The notes: a model not told the origin generated them from the letters alone. 64,000 bases of DNA from Moritella sp. F3 (GCF_015082335.1 NZ_BLRL01000020.1:1-64000); one strand, 5' to 3'; positions 9,475 to 19,114 are shown, counted from the first letter of the stretch. Program-made: numbers and translations.

Positions 9475-9799
9475 CATCATGTCCTTCATCTGTGTTAATA
9501 AAGATAAGTCCAGCGACGATCAAACCAACACCGAAAATTTTAGCGGGAGTGATCATTTCATCAAACAGGTAATTACTAATGACTGTGATGAGTAAGATCC
9601 CAACCCCTTCCCAAATTGCGTAAGCCACTCCTAAAGGAATTTTTTGGATTGCTTTAGATAATAAAAAATAGGATATCCCTATTAATATAATCATCGCTAC
9701 TGTACCTGTTACGGGGTTGTTCTCAGCTGAATAGCGCATGGAAATGGTGCCTGCGACTTCAGCTACAATGGCGAAAAACAGCATCATGCTGTGATACAT
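9467..9799 (-). CDS. mdtJ: MdtJ, polyamine exporter subunit
   Basis: SMR-family partner of MdtI, 110 residues and four spans. AEVAGTISMRYS, the conserved Glu in span 1, and IPLGVAYAIWEGVGILLIT match E. coli MdtJ. AGGGA precedes the ATG by a usual distance. The gene order mdtJ-mdtI is as in E. coli. Substrate is inferred by homology (spermidine); cadaverine is a natural further candidate given cadBA nearby, but the sequence does not show it. Confidence 0.88.
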   Translation of the reverse strand: MYHSMMLFFAIVAEVAGTISMRYSAENNPVTGTVAMIILIGISYFLLSKAIQKIPLGVAYAIWEGVGILLITVISNYLFDEMITPAKIFGVGLIVAGLIFINTDEGHDDE

Positions 9800-9929
9800 A
9801 AAAAGTCCCTATTTGTATTAATAATGCTGTAATTAATGTCTTATTTAATTACTATGGGATTAAGTGTATCGCTGGTTACTAAAAAGATGAAATCGCTCAG
9901 CGTCGGTTATTTCGTCACTAAGGGTTGTT

Positions 9930-10814
9930 ATGAGATTAATACAAATAGAGATGTTTCTATTGGCGGTTAAAACTGGGTCGATTTCTGAAGCGGCTATACA
10001 GCTTGGTAAAAGCCGCTCTACAGTTAGCGCAGCACTGCTTGCACTTGAAGATGAGTTAGGTGTGAACTTGCTATTACGCAGTGGTAATAAAATTGAATTA
10101 AGCCATATAGGTGAAAATATCGTTGCTGACTGTCAGCGTATATATCACCTTTCCCAGGGAGTGCATGCAAAATGCGCTCATCATTTGGCTGGTGCAGAGT
10201 CGGCATTACGTATTGCGCGAGATGATGCTTTACCGGAGAAATTCTGGAACCAATTGATTAGCCAATTAGAAAAGAAATTTCCACAAACTTCTTTATCTAT
10301 GTATGCCGCACCAACACCGGAATTAATCGCTTATGTGGAAAATAACAAAGTTGATATTGCTTACGGCATGATCTCGGATACTCATGATTATCAGCGACAT
10401 GTACGTAGTGAGTTGGGTCAGCTTAGAATGATGGCGGTCGCCGCCGCTGCTCACCCATTACATACAATTGGTAATCGCTTGACCAGTAATGATTTAGCCT
10501 TATATACCGAGGTTGTTCTAGCCTATATGGATGACTTATTAACCGTTGAGGCGTCGATTAGTCACCGTTATATCGGTTTAACGTTTTATGAGTATTTACG
10601 TGATGCGGTATGTAATGGTGTTGGCTGGGCTAAGGTACCGGCGCCTTTGATTACTGATCAACTTAGAAATGAAACACTTAAAGTACTTCGTTATAAAAAA
10701 TCGATGAGTTGGGAGATTTATGGTGAAATTACAGGTGTCGATTTCTGTCGTGGCGCGGTGACAGATTGGATTGCAGAGCAAATTGAGCACTACTTGATTA
10801 CTGAGTCACACTAA
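9930..10814 (+). CDS. LysR-family transcriptional regulator, divergent from mdtJI
   Basis: 294 residues with an N-terminal helix-turn-helix (about 3-62: EMFLLAVKTGSISEAAIQLGKSRSTVSAALLALE, quoted in parts as EMFLLAVKTGSISEAA and GKSRSTVSAALLALE) and a periplasmic-binding-protein-like effector domain. It is divergent from mdtJI across 130 bp, the arrangement LysR regulators usually have with their target, so control of mdtJI is a reasonable inference. The ligand is unknown and the effector domain is not close to any regulator I can name. Confidence 0.82.
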   Translation: MRLIQIEMFLLAVKTGSISEAAIQLGKSRSTVSAALLALEDELGVNLLLRSGNKIELSHIGENIVADCQRIYHLSQGVHAKCAHHLAGAESALRIARDDALPEKFWNQLISQLEKKFPQTSLSMYAAPTPELIAYVENNKVDIAYGMISDTHDYQRHVRSELGQLRMMAVAAAAHPLHTIGNRLTSNDLALYTEVVLAYMDDLLTVEASISHRYIGLTFYEYLRDAVCNGVGWAKVPAPLITDQLRNETLKVLRYKKSMSWEIYGEITGVDFCRGAVTDWIAEQIEHYLITESH

Positions 10815-10897
10815 TTACTAATTGTTAGCTGCGTAACTGGCAATCTCAATATATTCGCTAATACTTAAGTCTCTATCTTACATTAAGGGGTCGACTT

Positions 10898-11497
10898 ATG
10901 TTAGTAAAACACTTATGGGGTTTATACGTACAGCCCAAGGACGAATGGATTGATATTGATACCCACCATGAGTCTTTATTATCCGTCGTTGTAAGTCTGT
11001 TATTTTTTGCTTTAATTCCGGCTATGTCCGCCTGGTATACCGCAACAGTGACAGGTTGGAAGCTTGGTGTTGGGGAAACAACTTATTTATCTTCTTCAAG
11101 TGCGACGATCATGGCTGTAGCTATGATAATTGTCAGTATCACGTTGGTCGCTACATTTGCCATTTTTGTACAATGGATGGCGGGTAACTTTGGTTCATCA
11201 TCGAGCTTTACTCAAGCGTTAGAATTAACGACATATACCGCAGCACCGATCTTCATTACGGGGATTGCTGCTCTGATCCCTGTTGCTTGGGTGATCATGA
11301 TTGCGTTATTAGTTGGTGTCGCATTTTCGGTGCGTGCTCTTTACACTGGTGTGCCAGTGATTATGCACATTACTGAAGAACGGGGATTCATTTATGCCTC
11401 GTCGTTACTGACCGTTGGACTGGTGTTATTTGTTGCGTCTATGGGCTTTACTGTCGTGATGTGGAGCTTTGGATTAGGTCCACAATTTGTAATTTAA
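10898..11497 (+). CDS. yohC: Yip1-family inner membrane protein (YohC-like)
   Basis: 199 residues with five predicted spans (about 28-48, 68-90, 105-125, 130-150 and 170-190) and the family N-terminus (WGLYVQPKDEWIDI) that resembles E. coli YohC over its full length. The function of bacterial Yip1 proteins is not established. It follows the LysR gene by 83 bp on the same strand and is closed by a terminator. Confidence 0.75.
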   Translation: MLVKHLWGLYVQPKDEWIDIDTHHESLLSVVVSLLFFALIPAMSAWYTATVTGWKLGVGETTYLSSSSATIMAVAMIIVSITLVATFAIFVQWMAGNFGSSSSFTQALELTTYTAAPIFITGIAALIPVAWVIMIALLVGVAFSVRALYTGVPVIMHITEERGFIYASSLLTVGLVLFVASMGFTVVMWSFGLGPQFVI

Positions 11498-11526
11498 TCA
11501 GGTCCACAATATTAAGTATTTTTCAG

Positions 11527-11560
11527 CAGCGATATAGGCTCATTCTATATCGCTGTTTTT
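11527..11560 (+). terminator. terminator after the Yip1-family gene
   Basis: An 11-bp perfect stem (11527-11537 and 11545-11555) with a seven-base loop followed by T5. Confidence 0.85.
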
Positions 11561-11821
11561 ATTTAACAGTATGATTTAAATTGTGCATTTAAATTTCACC
11601 ACGCTCGTCTCCAGAAACTGCCCTCGATGTAATATTCACAAGCACTTGCCCGCAAATGCACCATATCAAGTAGATTAACGCTTGAATATCTATTAGTGTT
11701 ATTTAACTGTGTGAAACTTAACATGAAGATAAAAATAATAGATGGTCGTGAGACTTTCGTGATGATTGAAGGTTAGGCTTACAATTAGACGCGTATTGAT
11801 GAGTGCAAGGATAGGTGCCAG
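11561..11821. other. intergenic region upstream of the VTT-oxidoreductase gene
   Basis: About 260 bp with no credible ORF or RNA gene. It presumably holds the promoter for the next gene; no hexamer pair stood out. A purine-rich AGGATAGG lies just before the ATG at 11822. Confidence 0.4.
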
Positions 11822-13975
11822 ATGGCTATTAATGATAAAGAACAAAATTCGAAGAGTAAAAAAATTATTATCGCGGTAATTATTACCGTATTTTTATTGT
11901 GGTATGGCTTTGACCTAAACCAGTACGCTTCGCTAGAACAAATTAAAACATTACAACAAACGTCTGGTGACTATATTGCTGAGAACCGCTCGTTGGCGAT
12001 GCTCATCTTCTTTGTTAGTTATGTTGTGATCACTGGTTTCTCATTACCGGGCGCTGTATTACTCACTTTACTTGGCGGTGGTTTGTTTGGCTTTGGTTAT
12101 GGTTTATTGCTGATTTCTTTTGCCAGTTCTATTGGTGCTACGTTAGCCTTTTTGGTCAGTCGTTATTTATTAAGAGATTACGTGCAAAATAAATTTGGTT
12201 CACGTCTTGATGCGATCAATAAAGGCGTTGAAAAAGAAGGTGACTTTTATTTATTCTCGCTGCGTTTAATTCCTGTTTTTCCTTTCTTCCTCATTAATAT
12301 TTTAATGGGTTTGACCAAAATTAGTACTCGTAGCTTTTACCTTGTTAGTCAAGTCGGTATGTTAGCTGGAACCGCTGTCTATGTGTGGGCGGGAACTCAG
12401 TTAAGTGAAATCAATAGCTTATCTGGAATTGCTTCTCCTTCATTGCTAAGTGCATTGGCATTACTCGGTATTTTCCCTTGGATCGCCAAACGTGGATTAG
12501 CACTATTTAGTCAGCGCAAACGTTATGCTCGTTGGACGAAACCAACATCATTCGATCGTAATATGATTGTTATTGGTGCTGGTGCTGGCGGTTTGGTAAG
12601 TGCCTATATCGCTGCCGCAGTTAAATCAAAAGTAACCCTAGTTGAAAAGCACCGTATGGGGGGGGACTGTTTAAATACCGGTTGTATACCATCTAAAGCA
12701 TTGATCCGTAGCGCACATGCGGTTGCTGAAATAGACCGTGCTAATGAATTTGGTATTGATGCTGAAATTAAGCAGGTTAATTTTGAAAAAGTGATGGGAC
12801 GTATTCAAAATGTCATTAAAGCGATTGAACCGCATGATTCGATTGCGCGTTATTCAGCAATGGGTGTTGAGTGCTTAACTGCAGAAGCTAAAATTATCGA
12901 CCCGTGGCGCGTGCAAATTGGTGAGCAGGTATTAACGACTAAAAATATAGTCGTTGCTACTGGTGCGCGTCCTATTATACCGCCTATTCCCGGATTAACT
13001 GATGTACCTTATTTAACATCGGATACGCTGTGGCAATTAACTGAGCAACCGTCGCATTTACTAGTCTTAGGCGGTGGACCTATTGGTTGTGAAATAGCAC
13101 AAAGCTTTGCCCGTTTAGGCTCTACTGTGACGCAAGTTGAGATGGCGGACCAACTGTTGGGGCGCGAAGATGAAGACGCTGTTGCTGTAGTGCAAGACGA
13201 GTTGCTAGCTGATGGCGTTAATATCTTACTCGGTAATAAAGTGGCCAGTTTTGTGAGTGAAGATGGTCAATACAGCGCGGTATTATCAAATGGTGATTCG
13301 GTCATTTTTGACCAAGTGTTCTTAGCGTTGGGGCGTCAGGCTAATACCCGTGGTTTTGGTCTAGAAGAACTTGATATTGCGATCACTGATCGTGGTCTTA
13401 TTGAGATTAATGAGTACCAACAAACTTCTATTCCTAATATATATGCCGTTGGTGATGTTTCTGGACCTTATCAACTTACCCACGTGGCTGCGCATCAAGC
13501 TTGGTTTGCGGCGGTAAATGCCTTATTCGGCTCAGTGAAAAAGTTTGCCACCGATTATCGAGTGATCCCTGCGGTGACTTATACCTACCCTGAACTTGCC
13601 CGCGTTGGGCTCAGTGAAAATGAAGCGCAGCAAGCACAGCTCGATTATCAGGTGACGAAATACGATATTGATGATTTAGATAGGGCGATCACTGATAGTG
13701 AAACCAAAGGTTTTGTTAAAGTGATCACTGCAGGCAATAGCGATAAAATTTTAGGTGTGACGATTGTAGCGAGCCATGCTGGTGAGTTGTTGGCCGAATA
13801 CACGTTAGCAATGAAATATAAACTGGGCTTAAATAAAGTGCTAGGCACCATTCATCCGTATCCAACCATGAGTGAAGCCAATAAATATGTGGCAGGTAAT
13901 TGGAAGCGCAATAATAGCCCTGAGAAGTTATTATCTTGGGTAGCAAAGTTTCATCGTTATATGCGTAAAGCTTAA
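11822..13975 (+). CDS. VTT (TVP38/DedA-like) membrane domain fused to a mercuric-reductase-like FAD oxidoreductase
   Basis: A single 717-residue ORF with two parts. Residues 1-235 form a VTT/TVP38 membrane domain of about six spans with the family signature FLINILMGLTKISTRSFYL. Residues 248-717 are a complete class I pyridine nucleotide-disulfide oxidoreductase: GAGAGG dinucleotide motif (252-257), redox pair C283 and C288 in GGDCLNTGCIPSKAL, NAD motif LGGGPIGCEIAQ, FAD motif NIYAVGDVSG, and a C-terminal dimer interface with HPYPTMSEA. It lacks the extra C-terminal Cys pair of true mercuric reductases, so it is a MerA-like or dihydrolipoamide dehydrogenase-like enzyme of unknown substrate. 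The fusion tethers the flavoenzyme to the inner membrane, facing the cytoplasm by inference. Confidence 0.85.
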   Translation: MAINDKEQNSKSKKIIIAVIITVFLLWYGFDLNQYASLEQIKTLQQTSGDYIAENRSLAMLIFFVSYVVITGFSLPGAVLLTLLGGGLFGFGYGLLLISFASSIGATLAFLVSRYLLRDYVQNKFGSRLDAINKGVEKEGDFYLFSLRLIPVFPFFLINILMGLTKISTRSFYLVSQVGMLAGTAVYVWAGTQLSEINSLSGIASPSLLSALALLGIFPWIAKRGLALFSQRKRYARWTKPTSFDRNMIVIGAGAGGLVSAYIAAAVKSKVTLVEKHRMGGDCLNTGCIPSKALIRSAHAVAEIDRANEFGIDAEIKQVNFEKVMGRIQNVIKAIEPHDSIARYSAMGVECLTAEAKIIDPWRVQIGEQVLTTKNIVVATGARPIIPPIPGLTDVPYLTSDTLWQLTEQPSHLLVLGGGPIGCEIAQSFARLGSTVTQVEMADQLLGREDEDAVAVVQDELLADGVNILLGNKVASFVSEDGQYSAVLSNGDSVIFDQVFLALGRQANTRGFGLEELDIAITDRGLIEINEYQQTSIPNIYAVGDVSGPYQLTHVAAHQAWFAAVNALFGSVKKFATDYRVIPAVTYTYPELARVGLSENEAQQAQLDYQVTKYDIDDLDRAITDSETKGFVKVITAGNSDKILGVTIVASHAGELLAEYTLAMKYKLGLNKVLGTIHPYPTMSEANKYVAGNWKRNNSPEKLLSWVAKFHRYMRKA

Positions 13976-14139
13976 AGGTAAGTTTTTAGTTATACCTGGC
14001 TATCAGTCACTATGGTGAGAAAATAGAATCGTCCTGAAAATATCGTATATAATCGCTCGTACTAATTTTATTGTACGTTCTTTTGTTCGGGTTATTTTCA
14101 TTCCGATACTTCTTATTTGATGAACTCAGGTAGATATTG

Positions 14140-15570
14140 ATGTTGTTACAAAAAAGTCGCTACCATGGCGTAGCGGCTGAAATTCAATTACAGATAGAAC
14201 AACGGATATGGCTACCTGGAGAGCGTATTCCTTCTATTCGTAAAATGAGTAAAATACAAAACATCAGTCCGATGACGGTATTAAAAGCGTATGAGCTGTT
14301 AGAGGCTGAAGGCTGGATTTATGCTAAACCACGCTCTGGCTATTTTGTTGCTGCTCATCTCAATCGCCTTGCTATCCCTCAACAAACTATCCCGCAACTT
14401 ACTAATCGCGCGATTAAGATCAATGAGCATGTCTTTGAAGTACTGACTGCTTGTAAACGTCCCGATATTGTCCCACTTGGATCTGCTTTTCCTGATCCGG
14501 AACTGTTTCCACTCAAAGAGTTAGGCCATGCGTTAGCTAAAACGATTAAAACCATGCCTGCGATCAGTGCTGTCACTGAGTTACCTCCGGGGAGTGTGGC
14601 TTTAAGGCGAGCGATTGCGCAACGCTATATCCGTGACGGCATCGATGTGTCTATTGAGGATATTGTTATCACTTCGGGGGCGATGGAATCATTAGGTTTG
14701 AGTTTAATGGCTGTGACAAAACCGGGTGATACTGTCGCGATTGAATCACCGGCTTTTTATGGTGTTCTGCAAACCGTCGAACGATTACAACTTCAAGCTA
14801 TTGAAATTACGACCGATCCACAATTCGGTATGTCGGTAGATGCATTGCAACATGCAGTGCAGCATCATGACATTAAAGCTTGTTGGCTCATGAGTAAATA
14901 CCAAAATCCGCTGGGTTCATCGATGCCAGAATCACATAAATTAGCTCTTCTTGAGGTACTCGCTAAAGCGCAGATCCCGCTGCTTGAAGACGATGTTTAC
15001 AGTGAACTGTATTTTTCAGAGCAAAAACCGCAACCGATCAAAGCATATGACGAACAAGGTCTGGTACTGCACTGTTCTTCATTTTCAAAATGCTTAGCAC
15101 CTGGGTTTAGAGTTGGCTGGGTAGTGGCTGGGCGGTATGCTAAGCAAATTGAACAATTACAGTTGATGACGACGCTTTCTGCTGCAGTACCTAATCAACT
15201 CGCGATTGCTGAATTTGTATTACATGGTCGTTATGATATTCATTTACGGCAGTTAAGGCGCCAACTAAAGTCTCGCCAGCAACAGATGCAACATGCGATT
15301 GAAGAATACTTCCCAGTTGAAACTAAGATCACCAGACCGAGTGGCGGTTACTTCTTATGGCTTGTGCTGCCAGAGCATATAAACACCGGTGAGTTACTGC
15401 ATATTTTACTCGACCAGTACAATATCAGTATCGCGCCGGGTACCTTGTTTGCCAGTGATCATAAATATAAAAACTGCATGCGAATCAATTGTTCGTATTT
15501 ACTCACGGACAAAATCCGCAAAGCATTGATTACGTTAGCGCTGTGTATTTCTGCATCGCCACATAAATAA
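14140..15570 (+). CDS. MocR-type regulator: GntR helix-turn-helix fused to an aminotransferase-like domain
   Basis: Residues 1-75 are a GntR winged helix (GERIPSIRKMSKIQNISPMT); residues 110-476 are a fold-type I aminotransferase domain with NPLGSSMP, DDVYSEL and the PLP-lysine motif SSFSKCLAPGFRVGW. MocR regulators use PLP or a PLP adduct as effector (PdxR, GabR), usually controlling vitamin B6 or amino acid genes. The target is not evident: the flanking genes are a membrane flavoenzyme and ccoG. ATG 14140, after AGGTAG, is preferred over a TTG three bases earlier. Confidence 0.85.
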   Translation: MLLQKSRYHGVAAEIQLQIEQRIWLPGERIPSIRKMSKIQNISPMTVLKAYELLEAEGWIYAKPRSGYFVAAHLNRLAIPQQTIPQLTNRAIKINEHVFEVLTACKRPDIVPLGSAFPDPELFPLKELGHALAKTIKTMPAISAVTELPPGSVALRRAIAQRYIRDGIDVSIEDIVITSGAMESLGLSLMAVTKPGDTVAIESPAFYGVLQTVERLQLQAIEITTDPQFGMSVDALQHAVQHHDIKACWLMSKYQNPLGSSMPESHKLALLEVLAKAQIPLLEDDVYSELYFSEQKPQPIKAYDEQGLVLHCSSFSKCLAPGFRVGWVVAGRYAKQIEQLQLMTTLSAAVPNQLAIAEFVLHGRYDIHLRQLRRQLKSRQQQMQHAIEEYFPVETKITRPSGGYFLWLVLPEHINTGELLHILLDQYNISIAPGTLFASDHKYKNCMRINCSYLLTDKIRKALITLALCISASPHK

Positions 15571-15870
15571 CAACTGTTCTAGTCTTTATTTATAACTAAA
15601 GTATCTGTTATAGGGTTGTTTAGTACTGATCTGTACTATGCCTATACGATCGATTTGTGTTTCAATAGCCCCCGTTAATTCATTAACTAATACCATCCAT
15701 TAAGAGATAGCGGAATTAGCGTTTGTTAACTTGCTTTTAAATCGACTAGCAAGTTTTACTATTATAATAAGTGCTTGATTAAATTAATAAGCGTGAGCTA
15801 AGTCAGATGATTATAAAGACTTATTAAGCTTTTTTGATATAATTTAAGTTATAAAAATAAGGAGCATGTA
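15571..15870. other. intergenic region upstream of ccoG
   Basis: 300 bp without a gene. A TATAAT at 15763-15768 and another at 15838-15843 are the best -10 candidates, but neither has a good -35 partner at 17 bp. AAGGAG precedes the ccoG ATG. Confidence 0.4.
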
Positions 15871-17277
15871 ATGTCTGAAGAACGCATAAATATAAAAGAT
15901 GTAACCCCTAAAGTGAAGCCTAAATATACCAATGTGGGCGCTGATAATCATATCTATGTCCGTAACATGACAGGTGTATTTCAGCGACTGAGAAAGTACA
16001 TGGGTTGGTTTTTTATGGTTCTGTTTTTAGCATTACCTTTGTTCCAGTGGGATGGCCATCAGGCTATTTTATTAAATATTGCTGAACAACGTATTCATAT
16101 CTTTGCATTAACTATTTTCCCTCAAGATCTGATGATATTAGCCTTGCTGCTGATCGTCGGCGCCTTCGCGTTATTTTTTATCACCGCTTATTTAGGCCGA
16201 GTTTGGTGTGGTTTTATGTGCCCACAAACGATTTGGACCTTTATCTTTATTTGGTTCGAAGAAAAAATTGAAGGCTCAGCCAATAAACGTTTGAAGCTAA
16301 ACCAAGGTCCTGCCACGGCTGATAAAGTCAAAAAGAAAGCCCTTAAACACAGCGCATGGTTGAGTGTTTCTGTTATTACTGGTCTGGCGTTTATGGCTTA
16401 TTTTGTGCCTATTTTTGAGCTTTATACTGACTTTTTCACGCTGCAAGCGAGTGGTAACGTGTATTTCTGGGTACTGTTTTTTGCATTTTGTACTTACGGT
16501 AATGCTGGCTGGATGCGTAGTATTATGTGTACTCACATGTGCCCATATGCGCGTTTTCAATCGGCAATGTTTGATACTGATACCTTAATTGTTGGCTATG
16601 ATTTTAATCGTGGCGAATCACGAGGCCCACGTTCACGTAAAGCAGATCATAAAGCCAAAGGTTTAGGTGATTGTATCGACTGTAACTTATGTGTTCAGGT
16701 ATGTCCTGCTGGTATTGATATTCGTGATGGTCTGCAATATGAATGTATTAACTGTGGTGCTTGTATTGATGCATGCGATCAAACGATGGAACGTATGAAT
16801 TATCCAAAAGGCTTGATACGTTATACTTCTGAAAATGAACTAAACAATAAACCGCACGAAAAGAGCCGTTTCAAGTTAATTGGTTATGGCGTGATAATGA
16901 CGCTGATGACGGTGATGTTTGCCGTGAGTGTGGTGAGTATTTCGCCTGTACAAATGGATATTATCCGCGATCGAAACGCACTCTATCGTGAAAATTCTGA
17001 CGGTAATATTGAAAATACTTATACATTGAAAATTATTAACAAAACATCATTTACTCAGAAGTACAGCTTGTCGGTTACCGATGTGCCTGATCATGAATGG
17101 TTTGGCCCACGTGAAGTCGAAGTATTACCGGGTGAATTGTTAGTACAGCCGGTCAGTTTAGCTATTGACCCGTTTGACCTGAAACAACCTGTGATTAAAA
17201 TTAACTTTGTTATTACTGAGCAAGACAATGATCATTATGTCTTTACCCAGCAAAGTCGTTTTATCAGCAAGTTATAG
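15871..17277 (+). CDS. ccoG: CcoG (FixG/RdxA) cytochrome cbb3 oxidase accessory protein
   Basis: Membrane iron-sulfur protein needed for copper handling during cbb3 oxidase assembly; in other bacteria it reduces Cu(II). 468 residues: four or five spans in the first 220 residues, the conserved RVWCGFMCPQTIW and CTHMCPYARFQ segments, two ferredoxin-type 4Fe-4S motifs (CIDCNLCVQVCPAG and CINCGACIDACDQ), a further span near residue 335 and a C-terminal immunoglobulin-like domain outside the membrane. The ccoNOPQ genes are not in this window. Confidence 0.92.
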   Translation: MSEERINIKDVTPKVKPKYTNVGADNHIYVRNMTGVFQRLRKYMGWFFMVLFLALPLFQWDGHQAILLNIAEQRIHIFALTIFPQDLMILALLLIVGAFALFFITAYLGRVWCGFMCPQTIWTFIFIWFEEKIEGSANKRLKLNQGPATADKVKKKALKHSAWLSVSVITGLAFMAYFVPIFELYTDFFTLQASGNVYFWVLFFAFCTYGNAGWMRSIMCTHMCPYARFQSAMFDTDTLIVGYDFNRGESRGPRSRKADHKAKGLGDCIDCNLCVQVCPAGIDIRDGLQYECINCGACIDACDQTMERMNYPKGLIRYTSENELNNKPHEKSRFKLIGYGVIMTLMTVMFAVSVVSISPVQMDIIRDRNALYRENSDGNIENTYTLKIINKTSFTQKYSLSVTDVPDHEWFGPREVEVLPGELLVQPVSLAIDPFDLKQPVIKINFVITEQDNDHYVFTQQSRFISKL

Positions 17278-17326
17278 TCTCTATATTTAACTATAAATAG
17301 CTTTATAATCAATGTAAGTTAAAGTA

Positions 17327-17359
17327 AATAGCAAGCCCAGTGATACTGGGCTTGCTATT
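17327..17359 (+). terminator. hairpin terminator after ccoG
   Basis: A perfect 14-bp stem (17327-17340 and 17346-17359) with a TGATA loop. The T-run is short (TATTAT), so termination strength is uncertain. Confidence 0.7.
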
Positions 17360-17447
17360 ATCGTATCCAATCTAAAAATTGTCGTATGTCTATGGCGGTT
17401 ATTTGGATATTGAGATTTGTATAAAGAGTCTTTTTTAGGAAATAACA

Positions 17448-18440
17448 ATGACAGAACTACCTGTTGATTACAGTTTGCTTTCCCCTGATTTTATGTTGGA
17501 TGCGATAGAGTCTATCGGTATTCGCGTGGATTCAGGTCTGTTGGAATTAAACAGCTATGAAAATCGCGTGTTTCAATTTCTGGATGAAAATCGTCAACGC
17601 TTCGTGGTTAAGTTTTATCGTCCTGTACGTTGGAGTGATGAACAGATCCAAGAAGAACATGATTTTTCTTTACAGTTAAAAGCGGCTGAAATTGATGTGG
17701 TTGCACCGTTACAATTTGATGGTCGCAGTCTATTTATCTATCAAGGTTACCGTTTAGCTATTTTTCCGAGTGTGGGGGGGCGTCCAATTGAAGTGGATAA
17801 TCTCGATGCTTTGGAATCGGTAGGGCGTAATCTAGGCCGTGTACACCAGTTAGCGAGTCAGCAACCATTTGTACATCGACCAACATTGTCGATTGCAGAA
17901 TTTGTGCAAGCTCCAAAGTTGATATTACAACAAAATAACTTTGTACCAGCGCATTTAGATACTTCTTTTTATAATGTTTATGATGCGCTTGCCAAAGAAA
18001 TTTCGTTGCAATATAAACCGGATGATAAGCAGTTAATTCGTTTACACGGTGATTTGCATGCGGGTAACATTTTGTGGCGTGACGATAAGGTATCGTTGTT
18101 GGACTTTGACGATTGCCGTCAAGGACCTGCAGTGCAAGACCTATGGATGATGTTACATGGTGAGAACCATGAGCAGCGATTACAGTTGGAAGTGCTGCTT
18201 GAAGGTTATGAGGAATTTTGTGCCTTTGATACTAAGCAGCTAAAATTAATCGAACCGTTACGTGCAATGCGGATGATGAACTACATGGGCTGGATTGCTA
18301 AACGTTGGCATGATCCTGCTTTCAGTCGTCATTTTTCGTGGTTTACTGATGAGCAGTTCTGGCAACAACAGGTCGGTTTTTTACAAGAACAGATTGATAA
18401 TATGCAAAAACCGCCGTTATCTCTCATTCCTAATTACTAA
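17448..18440 (+). CDS. srkA: SrkA (YihE/RdoA) stress-response Ser/Thr kinase
   Basis: Aminoglycoside-phosphotransferase-fold kinase that protects E. coli from stress-induced death and is co-transcribed with dsbA there. 330 residues (E. coli 328). Kinase landmarks: the nucleotide-binding Lys in RFVVKFYRP, the catalytic loop HGDLHAGNILW and the metal-binding LLDFDD. AGGAAA precedes the ATG. It is 47 bp upstream of dsbA with no terminator, the same pair as in E. coli, where both respond to the Cpx envelope-stress system. Confidence 0.92.
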   Translation: MTELPVDYSLLSPDFMLDAIESIGIRVDSGLLELNSYENRVFQFLDENRQRFVVKFYRPVRWSDEQIQEEHDFSLQLKAAEIDVVAPLQFDGRSLFIYQGYRLAIFPSVGGRPIEVDNLDALESVGRNLGRVHQLASQQPFVHRPTLSIAEFVQAPKLILQQNNFVPAHLDTSFYNVYDALAKEISLQYKPDDKQLIRLHGDLHAGNILWRDDKVSLLDFDDCRQGPAVQDLWMMLHGENHEQRLQLEVLLEGYEEFCAFDTKQLKLIEPLRAMRMMNYMGWIAKRWHDPAFSRHFSWFTDEQFWQQQVGFLQEQIDNMQKPPLSLIPNY

Positions 18441-18487
18441 TTTTTTGTACAGTTAATTATGTTTATTTTAAATTTTCAGGAAGGAAA

Positions 18488-19114
18488 ATGATGAAGAAAT
18501 TATTTATATTGATCACTGCAATGCTATTTTTACCGTTTGCCAATGCGGCACAGTTTAAAGAAGGCGTGCACTATGATGTTATCTCTGAGCAGGCAACATC
18601 GAAGCCACAAGTAGCTGAATACTTTTCGTATTTTTGCCCACACTGTAATAAATTCGAACCAATTATGACGGAAGTAACGAAGCGTCTTGAAGGCAGTGAT
18701 ATTAAAGTTGAAAAAAATCACGTTGCTTTTATTGGTCGTGAAATGGGTATCGAAATGCAAAAAGCATTTGCGACTGCTGAACTATTGAATGTTGAACATA
18801 AAATGTCATCAGCAATTTTCTCTGCAATCCATGATCAAAAACGTCGCTTCACAGGCCGTGATGATATCCGTACTGTTTTTACAGATGCGGGTGTTGACGG
18901 TAAGAAGTTTGATGCAGCGGTAAATAGTTTTGCTGTTAACGGTAAAGTAGCTCGTATGGATAAAAACACGGCATCAAATAATATCCGTGGTGTTCCAGCA
19001 CTAATTGTTAACAATAAATACCAAATTAACATGGGCAGCATTAAGGCAAGTGGTGAAGAGTTTAACGTTAAACTAGCTGCTTTGATTAAATACCTAGCCG
19101 CTAAAACTGAGTAA
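18488..19114 (+). CDS. dsbA: DsbA periplasmic thiol:disulfide oxidoreductase
   Basis: Introduces disulfides into secreted proteins. 208 residues: a signal peptide (about 1-20, cleavage after ANA), then a thioredoxin fold with an inserted helical domain, the active site C50-P-H-C53 in YFSYFCPHCNKFEP, and the cis-proline loop RGVPALIVN. AGGAAGG lies just before the start; an ATG one codon later is equally usable. Same transcription unit as srkA, closed by a strong terminator. Confidence 0.95.
   Translation: MMKKLFILITAMLFLPFANAAQFKEGVHYDVISEQATSKPQVAEYFSYFCPHCNKFEPIMTEVTKRLEGSDIKVEKNHVAFIGREMGIEMQKAFATAELLNVEHKMSSAIFSAIHDQKRRFTGRDDIRTVFTDAGVDGKKFDAAVNSFAVNGKVARMDKNTASNNIRGVPALIVNNKYQINMGSIKASGEEFNVKLAALIKYLAAKTE

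Noticed and set aside
15834..15847. FNR-like TTGATATAATTTAA ahead of ccoG
   Set aside because: The right half matches at only three of five positions and the site is so close to the start codon that a class II promoter would begin inside the gene.
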